Source: Syntrophaceae bacterium UBA4778
GTDB taxonomy: Bacteria; Desulfobacterota; Syntrophia; Syntrophales; UBA4778
Reading direction: 5' to 3'
DNA length: 23,793 nt
Assembly (NCBI GenBank): GCA_002403175.1
Contig: DHHG01000062.1
Span: forward strand, 1-23,793
Numbering within the stretch: the stretch's first letter is position 1; each line of letters begins with the position of its first letter. Shown piece after piece: positions 1 to 6,838 of this stretch. Position numbers and translations under genes: made by a program. The notes beneath the pieces were generated by a model, which was not told where the DNA came from, did no database searches, and worked only from the letters and a program-made list of their open reading frames with translations.

Positions 1-924
1 GACGGCCCGGAAAGACTGATCTTAAGAACAGAAGCCGAACGTATTCTGAACAAAAAGGATGGGACTGTATTCCACGATGATCTTGCCGCGATCAATACTC
101 CCGTTTATTTTCATGAGCTGGTGGAGCATGCCGCCAAAAACGGCCTTGCATTTCTTTCGGAAGCAGGTGCAGATGCCTTTCCTATCCGTATGCTGCCGGA
201 GAAAATTTCAAGCATGATCAGCGGGCTCGACCGTCTGACCGCGGAACAATACCGAGATTTCTTTCTCTGTCGTCGTTACCGGCAATCACTCCTCGTCAAA
301 CAGAACAATCGTCTTATTCCACAGGAATCTATCGGAATTGGAGGCACGCTTTGGTTTTCCGCACCCCTGATTGAAAAATCGGAAGAGATAAACGGAGCCA
401 TCCTTTATCGAAATAAATACGGAGCAGAAGTAAGGACTCATGAACAAGCCATCATTGACCTCCTTGATCATCTGATACATGCCTGGCCGGCTGCCGTTCG
501 TTTTGAAGATCTGATGCCTATGGTGAAAAGCCAGCTGCCACCGGATGTTGAACATTCCAAACAGGAACAGATTACAAGCAAAGCCCTTTTCAATCTGGTG
601 GGATTGGGAATCATCCAGATGTCGACGGAGCCCCCGATTCTCCTAACCCAGCGGGATTTACAGAATTGTAAATTTCCTCGCGCCAGCGCACTGGCACGTG
701 AGCAGATCAAAGAAAGGAATACGGTAACCAATCTCTGGCATGAGACTGTCAGCATCGATAATCCCTTTGCAGCCCGACTGCTTACCTATCTGGATGGAAC
801 GCGCTCACTCCATCAATTGACAAAGCTGATGCAAGATCAAATTCCGAATTCTGCAGATAATCTCTCCAGTCTACTGAAAGCTCATCTCAGACACTTCACC
901 CAGCTTGCCCTTCTTCAGCCCTGA
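1..924 (+). CDS. SAM-dependent methyltransferase, C-terminal part with methyltransferase regulatory domain (5' end outside window)
   Basis: The frame is open from the first base, so this is the last 307 residues of a longer protein. The segment before the first internal ATG (position 121) already belongs to the conserved domain: it has the phrase F-H-D-D-L then P-V-Y-F-H-E, followed by V-E-H-A-A, G-L-x-F-L-x-E-A and a Q-Y-R-D-F-F-x-C-R-R-x-R-Q-S-L-L stretch. From knowledge of the family, this is the predicted methyltransferase regulatory domain that follows a class I Rossmann SAM-binding domain. The Rossmann half lies upstream of the window. The substrate cannot be told. The rest of the C-terminus (about residues 130-307) is helical, with winged-helix-like character. 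No signal peptide or membrane segment is visible. The stop is TGA at 922-924. The 3' end overlaps an antisense EF-hand ORF by 54 bases. Confidence 0.8.
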   Translation, partial: DGPERLILRTEAERILNKKDGTVFHDDLAAINTPVYFHELVEHAAKNGLAFLSEAGADAFPIRMLPEKISSMISGLDRLTAEQYRDFFLCRRYRQSLLVKQNNRLIPQESIGIGGTLWFSAPLIEKSEEINGAILYRNKYGAEVRTHEQAIIDLLDHLIHAWPAAVRFEDLMPMVKSQLPPDVEHSKQEQITSKALFNLVGLGIIQMSTEPPILLTQRDLQNCKFPRASALAREQIKERNTVTNLWHETVSIDNPFAARLLTYLDGTRSLHQLTKLMQDQIPNSADNLSSLLKAHLRHFTQLALLQP

Positions 925-1143
925 AACAGGAAGAACGCTCTTGCCGAAAATCAATCTCTCACCTGCATGATTTTTTACTGAATGTCCCGATCCCTTCTGA
1001 ATTTCCGCTCTGGGGTTTTCAGTCATTTTCTGCTGAAAGGCATCCGATTCGGCTCTACTGATATGGCCGTTTCCGTTCGTATCTATTTCAGTTATAATTT
1101 TCTCGGCATTCGGGAACGGCGGTACCGGCCTGGGATTAGCCAT
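871..1143 (-). pseudogene. EF-hand calcium-binding protein, probable relic or very small protein
   Basis: This 90-residue minus-strand ORF contains one textbook EF-hand loop at residues 21-32 (bases 1048-1083): D21, N23, N25, G26, I28, S29 and E32 occupy the canonical 12-residue calcium positions, preceded by a short amphipathic helix. I see no Shine-Dalgarno sequence before the ATG at 1143. In the same frame upstream the DNA encodes a signal-like hydrophobic run A-F-L-A-V-M-V-P-A, but an in-frame TGA (1165-1167) separates it from the EF-hand. The 3' 54 bases run antisense into the methyltransferase gene. EF-hand proteins of this kind are normally exported with several loops, so the best reading is a decayed exported protein cut by a stop, although translation from 1143 is possible. 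The loop is clear; gene status is uncertain. Confidence 0.4.
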
Positions 1144-1278
1144 TACGGAAACGGCAATTCGTCTTCATGCCGGCACCATTACAGCAAGGAATGCCCCGGA
1201 GGGGGGCTGATCATGGAGATGGTCTTGCCTGCCAGATTTATCTCTTTTATCTATACCCGAACGGGATTCATTTCTTTC

Positions 1279-2364
1279 TTAATGCCTGATCAGCAGAACA
1301 GGCTTGATTGCCGCACCCCGCCTGGAATCGGATATGGCTTTGTTGATTTCATGAAATTCATAGAACCGGAGAAGACGATCGAAAGGGAATCGCCCTCTCC
1401 GGTATAGTTCGATTAAATGCGGTATAAAGGACTGCGGTACGGCATCCCCCTGAATAATGTCGATGATCTTTCTTCCTCCGGATAATTTCTTTTTGCCATT
1501 TGGAATGGCAATGTTTGCAACAATGCCACCTTTCTTGAGGATCTCCGTTGCCATTTCCAGCATATCAGGAATTCCCGTTGTCTCGAGAACGTAGTTGACA
1601 CCATTTGCCGCAGCATCGAAGACCCGTGCAGCTAAATCTCCTTCTTTGCCGGTATTGATCATGTGAGTTGCCCCCAGTTCATGAGCCAGACGGAGGCGGG
1701 AAACGATTTTATCCACTGCGATAATCGGTTCGGCTCCTGCGATTTTAGCCGACATAATCGCTGCCAGACCCACCGCTCCCGTGCCGAAAATTGCGACACT
1801 CTGTCCTGCGGCAATTTTCAAAGAATTCATAACCGTTCCCGCACCGGTCTGCAGACCGCAACCCAACGGGGCCAGCTCTTCAATACGATATTTCCTGGGT
1901 ACCTTTACACAATTGCGCTCCGTTGCCAGTACATAATTTGCGAAGGCCGACTGACCGAAAAAGGATCCGAGCACACCGCTTTGCGACAGCGGGTTGGTTC
2001 CGTCAGGACGCATAAAGCCGAAATTCAAGTCATTGAAATGAAGACAGCGGGCCGGCCTCCCTGATTTGCAAGATCGGCAATGCCCGCATGACTGGTACGA
2101 CAATACGACATGATCTCCTTTCCGGAACCCCTTCACATCTTTTCCGACATGATCGACGATGCCGGCCCCCTCATGACCAAGGACTACCGGCTTATCGACC
2201 CAGTCATCGCAGAAAGAAATATCCGTATGACAGATCCCCGCGGCCATGATCTTTACCAGAATTTCGGTGCTTCTCGGAGCATCCATTTGCAGATCTTCGA
2301 TCCGCAAGGGACAACCCATCTTACGCAGAACCGCTGCTTTAATGGGAATAGAATCTGTTTTCAT
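1279..2364 (-). CDS. Zinc-dependent alcohol dehydrogenase, aryl/benzyl-alcohol dehydrogenase-like (MDR family)
   Basis: This 361-residue medium-chain dehydrogenase would interconvert an alcohol and aldehyde with NAD(H). Catalytic zinc ligands are C45 (in C-H-T-D), H64 (in G-H-E-G-A-G) and C169. The structural zinc lobe is C93, C96, C99 and C107. The Rossmann motif is G-T-G-A-V-G (194-199), with D218 at the end of beta-2 favouring NAD. The stretch S-F-F-G-Q-S-A-F-A near residue 134 and the L-G-C-G-L-Q-T-G-A-G segment resemble XylB-type aryl alcohol dehydrogenases, so an aromatic or other primary alcohol is likely; the true substrate is unknown. I chose the ATG at 2364 because AGGAGA lies 4 bases upstream on the minus strand. 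The ATG 30 bases further upstream lacks this. It lies next to, and in the same orientation as, the TetR gene, but a terminator separates them. Confidence 0.85.
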   Translation of the reverse strand: MKTDSIPIKAAVLRKMGCPLRIEDLQMDAPRSTEILVKIMAAGICHTDISFCDDWVDKPVVLGHEGAGIVDHVGKDVKGFRKGDHVVLSYQSCGHCRSCKSGRPARCLHFNDLNFGFMRPDGTNPLSQSGVLGSFFGQSAFANYVLATERNCVKVPRKYRIEELAPLGCGLQTGAGTVMNSLKIAAGQSVAIFGTGAVGLAAIMSAKIAGAEPIIAVDKIVSRLRLAHELGATHMINTGKEGDLAARVFDAAANGVNYVLETTGIPDMLEMATEILKKGGIVANIAIPNGKKKLSGGRKIIDIIQGDAVPQSFIPHLIELYRRGRFPFDRLLRFYEFHEINKAISDSRRGAAIKPVLLIRH

Positions 2365-2554
2365 TTCTCTCCTATATAACCGATGACTTTTCAATTCTAT
2401 TGGAGCAATCCTGATTTCAGAATACTATTTTCCTGTTGTGTCTTCTAATTTAAATTATTGGTTTGAATCTTTCAGCCCGCAAAAAAAGGACTGGAAAAAT
2501 CGCGAATGAAACGGAGTCTTATCAGCCGCTCAGCTTAGGACTATACGGAATGGA

Positions 2555-2590
2555 TTTTTAAAAACAGGACAAACTCCTTTTGAGGTCCTG
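2555..2590 (-). terminator. Rho-independent terminator of the TetR gene
   Basis: Read on the minus strand, CAGGAC pairs with GTCCTG (2585-2590 with 2565-2570), with an inner CTC/GAG pair, and is followed directly by TTTTT then AAAAA (2564-2555). It starts 31 bases after the TetR stop codon, so transcription of the regulator probably ends here and the downstream dehydrogenase has its own promoter. Confidence 0.65.
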
Positions 2591-2620
2591 CGGTCACATC
2601 TCGGAGGGTGATACTTATTT

Positions 2621-3379
2621 TTATTCGAGGTCTGGAGTCTCACACTGAAAGAGCTTTTTAATCTTTTGCATATCTTTCAGCTCAATTTTTATAAATGTAT
2701 CTTCCTTCTCTCGTCGTATGCCGGTAAATACGATATCCATAAAGTGATCCATCATAGATAGAATATTCGTTCTTTCGGGTTTCTCTTTTAAATGCCAGTC
2801 GATAAACATGTGCTCAATCGTGCCCAGAAGCATGGATCTGACAAGATATGGATTTAAATGACTCTTAAAAGTACCATCGTTAATTCCTTCCCTTATGCAA
2901 TTCAACAATTGCCGTGCTGCCAACCTGATTAATTTATCTGCCCTTGTCTTTCGAAATTTTTTATTGGTCATGAGTTGGAGAAGAATAATGGCTGAATAAT
3001 CTGGAACATTTTGGTAAAGCTCGGTATATCTCCTTACGAGGAACCGAATACGCTCTTCAGCTGTATGGATATAGGGTAAAATCTTGTTTGTATTTTCTAT
3101 TGAATCACTAGAAAATTTCTCTGGTAAGGCAAAGAAGAGCTCTTCTTTGGTCCCGAAATATTCATATATTGACGCTTCCGATACTTTGGAATGATTGCTG
3201 ATTTCCGTTATGGTTGTATTCTGAAAACCTTTTTCAGCGAATATTTTGAGAGCTGACTGAATAACCTTATTTTTCCTGACCTCCATATTCGAAAGCTTAT
3301 ACATGCCATCTTTTTTTTCACGAGTCATTCTTCTTTTCTTAATTTTATGTGGTTGTTTGTCACTTAGATTAGTTTTCAT
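2621..3379 (-). CDS. TetR/AcrR-family transcriptional regulator
   Basis: This 252-residue one-component repressor (or occasionally activator) has an N-terminal helix-turn-helix and a C-terminal ligand pocket. An unusually long, lysine-rich leader (residues 1-33) precedes the DNA-binding domain. The recognition region around residues 55-81 reads T-T-I-T-E-I-S then S-E-A-S-I-Y-E-Y-F-G-T-K-E-E-L, which is diagnostic for TetR. The C-terminal half is all-helical, as in fatty-acid or acyl-CoA-responsive members such as FadR of Bacillus, but the ligand is not readable. I chose ATG 3379 with GAGAGG 12 bases upstream; a TTG at 3391 abuts that same motif and is unlikely. The gene diverges from the SDR-dehydratase operon across a 578-base AT-rich gap, the usual layout for a local repressor. 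It is more AT-rich than its neighbours, which hints at separate acquisition. Confidence 0.9.
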   Translation of the reverse strand: MKTNLSDKQPHKIKKRRMTREKKDGMYKLSNMEVRKNKVIQSALKIFAEKGFQNTTITEISNHSKVSEASIYEYFGTKEELFFALPEKFSSDSIENTNKILPYIHTAEERIRFLVRRYTELYQNVPDYSAIILLQLMTNKKFRKTRADKLIRLAARQLLNCIREGINDGTFKSHLNPYLVRSMLLGTIEHMFIDWHLKEKPERTNILSMMDHFMDIVFTGIRREKEDTFIKIELKDMQKIKKLFQCETPDLE

Positions 3380-3957
3380 GAATATCGCCAACCTCTCATA
3401 ACGAAATAAAATGAAAAGTAAATTTTGACCCTCTTAAAAGAAAGACAATCATTTAATCTGTTTATATTATTTTTATTAGTCAGTCCATAACAATAATGGA
3501 AATACGTGGAAGCACGAGAAAGGGATACCTGCTTTAGAATAGGCAATAGCGGGTAAGAGACCATCGGGGCAGACCCACGCTCATACAACTCCATCACAAG
3601 GATTCTGTTTCTAGCATGCAACAGTGAAATGTCACGGCTTCCTTTAACGGTCATCATCAAGTGACCTAATATCAAGTATCCCTTAAATACTCTCTATTAA
3701 AAAATGCGCTATTACCATCATAAAGATCTCGACTTACAAGTCTATTTCCATATTTTATAAATTATTTTGTTATGAACTTTAAAAATTTTTATTTTTTTAT
3801 AGGTATACTATTAAATTAAGTAATTATTGACAGTATAGTTTTATTTTATTAATGAACAAGCATGGGCTATGAATACTGCTTTTTATTTTCACTGTGAACG
3901 TACTGCCCATGTTGCTATCTTTCTATTATTCTAAAACTAACACCTTGGAGGGAGGGT
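3380..3957. other. AT-rich divergent intergenic region between TetR and SDR genes
   Basis: No gene is supported in these 578 bases. A 99-codon minus-strand frame here has no ribosome binding site and no recognisable family. The region is very A+T-rich between about 3740 and 3850 and should hold the promoters and TetR operator for both directions. TATACT (3804-3809) and AGTATA (3832-3837) form an inverted pair that overlaps the plus-strand -35 candidate and could be part of an operator, but the match is short. On the minus strand, TTGTTA-N18-TAATAT (in the 3450-3500 stretch) is a possible TetR promoter. Confidence 0.4.
3827..3855 (+). promoter_or_regulatory. Candidate sigma-70 promoter for the SDR-dehydratase operon
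   Basis: A perfect -35 TTGACA lies at 3827-3832. A 17-base spacer leads to TAATGA at 3850-3855, a moderate -10. It is about 100 bases before the SDR start codon and overlaps the TATACT/AGTATA inverted pair, which would suit repression by the divergent TetR protein. The -10 is imperfect, so the call is tentative. Confidence 0.4.
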
Positions 3958-4710
3958 ATGAATTGCTCATTAGAAGGCAAGGTCGCATTAATAACCGGAG
4001 CGGGGCGTGGAATTGGAAAAGCTATAACGTTGGGATTAGCCGGAGCAGGTGCAAATATCATTCTTGCAAGCCGAAACATGCCTGACCTGGAGCGAACGGC
4101 TCAAGAAATAACAGGTTTGGGAAGGAAGGCTCTCGCAGTTGCAACTCACGTAGGCAAGCTCGAACAAATTCAACATCTTGTCCAAAAGGCTGTTTCAGAG
4201 TTTGGTAGGATTGACATTCTGGTGAATAATGCTGCGGCAAACCCAAGTATGGCGCAGGCTATAGATATAGATGAAACGTCATGGGATGCTGTTATGAACC
4301 TGAACTTAAAAGGATTGTTCTTTTTGAGTCAAGCCGTTGCTCGAATAATGAAAGAAAATGGAGGGGGGCAGATCATAAATGTAACCTCCACAGCCGGAAT
4401 ATCTCCTGATTTACTTCCGGCGTATTCAATCAGCAAAGCCGCCGTAAATATGGCAACAAAGGTCATGGCCCAACAATGGGCTCCGATGAAAATACGAGTG
4501 AATGCAATAGCACCAGGTTTGACTCGAACCGATTTCAGCCAGGCACTATGGAGTAGTCCTGATATCTTCGTTAAATTCAATGCACGGACACCAATGGGGC
4601 GAATGGCGGAACCCGACGAGATGGTAGGGGCTGTTCTATTCCTTGCTTCCGATGCATCATCTTATGTGACAGGACAGATTCTGGCTATAGATGGCGGATA
4701 CACGATTTAA
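3958..4710 (+). CDS. Short-chain dehydrogenase/reductase (classical SDR, DHRS4/FabG-like)
   Basis: This 250-residue NAD(P)-dependent oxidoreductase acts on a hydroxyl or carbonyl group, probably of a hydroxyacyl-CoA or small ketone given its neighbours. The cofactor motif is T-G-A-G-R-G-I-G (13-20), with R39 at the end of beta-2 favouring NADP(H). The structural motif N-N-A-A (90-93), the active-site N116 (in N-L-K-G), S144 and Y156-S-I-S-K160 complete the classical tetrad. The Ser-to-Tyr interval is one residue shorter than usual. The C-terminal G-Q-I-L-A-I-D-G-G-Y is typical. A strong purine-rich ribosome site, GGAGGGAGGG, ends 1 base before the ATG. The dehydratase-like gene follows 101 bases later on the same strand with no terminator seen between, so the two are probably cotranscribed under the divergent TetR regulator. 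Confidence 0.9.
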   Translation: MNCSLEGKVALITGAGRGIGKAITLGLAGAGANIILASRNMPDLERTAQEITGLGRKALAVATHVGKLEQIQHLVQKAVSEFGRIDILVNNAAANPSMAQAIDIDETSWDAVMNLNLKGLFFLSQAVARIMKENGGGQIINVTSTAGISPDLLPAYSISKAAVNMATKVMAQQWAPMKIRVNAIAPGLTRTDFSQALWSSPDIFVKFNARTPMGRMAEPDEMVGAVLFLASDASSYVTGQILAIDGGYTI

Positions 4711-4811
4711 TCCTTTTTCAAATCAGATTCCAATTATTTCTATCAACGAGCAAAACTGTTCCATGATGGATGGCCTTAGAGGTTAAATGAAAAGCAAAGA
4801 TGGAGGAATTC

Positions 4812-6344
4812 ATGAGAACTAAACAAGAGTATATGAATCGGCTATCTAAAATGAAACGTAATCTCTATTTTAATGGTCAGCTTTTAGACCGCACGGATGA
4901 GCTTCAAATGTATTCTCTTGGGATAATGGGTACCACATATGACGAAGCCTTGAAACCTGAAAATGAATACTTGCTAACCGCAACATCCCACCTTACAGGT
5001 CAGAAGATAAATCGATTTAATCATATCCATATGAGCACGGATGATCTTCATAAAAAACAGGACCTGACACGATATCTGTGCCAGAAAGTCGGAGGCTGCA
5101 TCCAGCGATGCATGGGGATAGATGGCTCCAATGCCATTTATAATTGCTCTTATGAAGCAGATAAACAGAATAAAGGAAATACCGAATATCACGAAAACTT
5201 CAAAAAATGGCTTATCCGTTTCCAGAACGAAGATCTGGTCGGTTGTTGTGCACAGACCGATGTCAAGGGGGACAGAATGCTGCGCCCCTCAGAACAGCCG
5301 AATCCCGGCTCATACGTCAGAATAAAAGAAAGGCTCAAAGATGGAATCGTGGTTGAAGGATGCAAACTGCATACATCGCTTGCTTCCATATCCGATGAGG
5401 TTTTGGTTTTACCCACGAGAGCCCTCCGGCCTAATGATACGGATTATGCTGTTGCTTTTGCGGTCCCGGGTGATTGGGATGGGCTTAAGCAAGTTGTAAC
5501 GATCCATAATAATCGATCCAGGGAACATTACCAGCGCGGATTAATGTTCGGCTCGACAGATTCCTATATGATCTTTGAAAACTGCTTCATCCCTTGGGAC
5601 CGTGTCTTCCTGGCGGGCGAGTATCAGCATGGCGGTACGATGGCTCTTCTTTTTGCTCTATTTCACAGACACTCTTATTCAGGATGCAAGCCGGCCATGG
5701 GTGATATTCTCCTTGGCACAGCTGCATTGGCAGCCGAAATGAACAATATCCATAAGCAGTCCCATGTTCGAGAGAAGTTGGCGGAAATAATCATGATAGG
5801 TGAGCTCGGATATGCCGCCGGTTTTACTGCTTCCGCTCTAGGCAAACCTGAAGTTTACATGCCAGGTATTGGTTTTGTGCCATATGGCCCCGGCTCTTAC
5901 ATTCCCAATTCAATTTACTGTAATGCTGGCCGCTGCCTTTCAGGTGAAGCAGTGTGGCGTGAAACAGAAATACTATGCGATTTGGCGGGGGGTGTTGTTG
6001 CGACCTTCCCTCATGAAAAGGATTTCTTGAACCCGAAAATCGGCGATCTGCTGTTCAAGTACACCAAAAGGAATCCGAACGTATCTGCTGAAGATCAGGC
6101 TCAGTTCTGGAGGTACCTGGGGGATATCCTCTGTTCAGCTACTGGAGGTATTGTCAATATAGGCAATTACCATGGCGGCGGCTCTCCAATTATGGAGCAG
6201 ATTGCAATTACCAGCCAGTATGATATTGAATCCAGGAAGAAACTGGTTCGCTATATTGCCGGGATGAGCGGGGGGGATCGTGAAGTATTTTCAAAAAAAG
6301 AAAAAAAGACTTCAGAAAAGGTGGATCAAGCTGAGGCAAAATAG
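4812..6344 (+). CDS. 4-hydroxybutyryl-CoA dehydratase / vinylacetyl-CoA isomerase-family protein (Fe-S, FAD) with altered active site
   Basis: This 510-residue protein is full-length for the 4-hydroxyphenylacetate-3-hydroxylase/4-hydroxybutyryl-CoA dehydratase (AbfD) family. In the clostridial enzyme, one [4Fe-4S] cluster is held by C99, C103, H292 and C299. The equivalents here are C96 and C100 (in C-I-Q-R-C), H285 and C292 (in F-H-R-H-S-Y-S-G-C-K), so it is a cluster-bearing dehydratase type rather than a flavin monooxygenase. Q98, Y289 and K293 also match. By my alignment from memory, E257 becomes D250, E455 becomes G451 and A460 becomes G456 (G-N-Y-H-G-G-G-S-P), which suggests another CoA-ester substrate. 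The lysine-rich tail (about 494-510) is extra. Start: GGAGG ends 5 bases before the ATG at 4812; an in-frame ATG at 4800 overlaps that site and was rejected. Confidence 0.85.
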   Translation: MRTKQEYMNRLSKMKRNLYFNGQLLDRTDELQMYSLGIMGTTYDEALKPENEYLLTATSHLTGQKINRFNHIHMSTDDLHKKQDLTRYLCQKVGGCIQRCMGIDGSNAIYNCSYEADKQNKGNTEYHENFKKWLIRFQNEDLVGCCAQTDVKGDRMLRPSEQPNPGSYVRIKERLKDGIVVEGCKLHTSLASISDEVLVLPTRALRPNDTDYAVAFAVPGDWDGLKQVVTIHNNRSREHYQRGLMFGSTDSYMIFENCFIPWDRVFLAGEYQHGGTMALLFALFHRHSYSGCKPAMGDILLGTAALAAEMNNIHKQSHVREKLAEIIMIGELGYAAGFTASALGKPEVYMPGIGFVPYGPGSYIPNSIYCNAGRCLSGEAVWRETEILCDLAGGVVATFPHEKDFLNPKIGDLLFKYTKRNPNVSAEDQAQFWRYLGDILCSATGGIVNIGNYHGGGSPIMEQIAITSQYDIESRKKLVRYIAGMSGGDREVFSKKEKKTSEKVDQAEAK

Positions 6345-6355
6345 AATTTTCGGAA

Positions 6356-6395
6356 AACTGAGTGGTTTGGACAGAAAATCCAAACAATTTCAGTT
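6356..6395 (+). terminator. Two-part hairpin just after the dehydratase gene, possible weak terminator or 3' processing element
   Basis: Twelve bases after the stop codon, AACTGA (6356-6361) pairs with TCAGTT (6390-6395), and inside it GTTTGGA (6365-6371) pairs with TCCAAAC (6379-6385) around a 7-base loop. That gives 13 pairs with an internal loop. No uridine run follows, so intrinsic termination is doubtful; it may only stabilise the 3' end or attenuate transcription into the acyl-CoA synthetase gene. Confidence 0.35.
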
Positions 6396-6838
6396 CGCTT
6401 TGGAAAGAAAGGAAAAAAGAGTTGTCATCTTCGGTGCATCGTGAACCATATCGGTTACCTCCCAAGTGATTTTCCTGGAGGAAATCATTCGTATTGAACA
6501 GAATGTAAATTGCAAAACGATTCAATTTAAATTTTTCAACACTCCCGTTGATATGGTTTGACAGTTGATTCGATTTCAGATAGTTGTCTTCTGTTAACAA
6601 TTTGGAATGGTTCATTTTTCGAAGACCCATGCCCCCACAGGAAGAATATCATTTCGATTACTGACCAACACAGAAAGCATCTTTCAGCAGATCCATTGAT
6701 TGGAAAATCGGAATTCTTCGACCGGGGAACGGGTTCGGAAATTCCGGATAAAATTCATTTTCATAACTGAGTTTCAATGTCCTGCTTGGTAGCAATTAAG
6801 ATTAATAACTGAGCGCTCTCATTTAGGAGGCTTATTCA
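6396..6838. other. Intergenic region before the acyl-CoA synthetase gene
   Basis: There is no supported gene in this stretch. Short frames on both strands lack ribosome sites and family likeness. TTGACA at 6558-6563 is a perfect -35, but the hexamer 17 bases on (TAGTTG, 6581-6586) is a poor -10. AGGAGG at 6825-6830 is the ribosome binding site of the downstream gene. The length of the gap (494 bases from the dehydratase stop) makes an independent promoter for the synthetase likely. Confidence 0.35.

Noticed and set aside
1193..1207. GCCCC/GGGGC five-pair hairpin downstream of the Zn dehydrogenase gene
   Set aside because: Short stem with no T-run on either strand, so not called a terminator.
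982..1407. 141-codon plus-strand frame
   Set aside because: It is antisense to the EF-hand loop and to the 3' end of the Zn dehydrogenase, low-complexity in character and without a ribosome site.
3376..3675. 99-codon minus-strand frame upstream of TetR
   Set aside because: No ribosome site, no recognisable family, and it overlaps the TetR start and promoter region.
5713..5730. TGGCAC followed by TGCA, resembling a sigma-54 -24/-12 element
   Set aside because: Spacing is wrong and it lies inside the dehydratase coding sequence.
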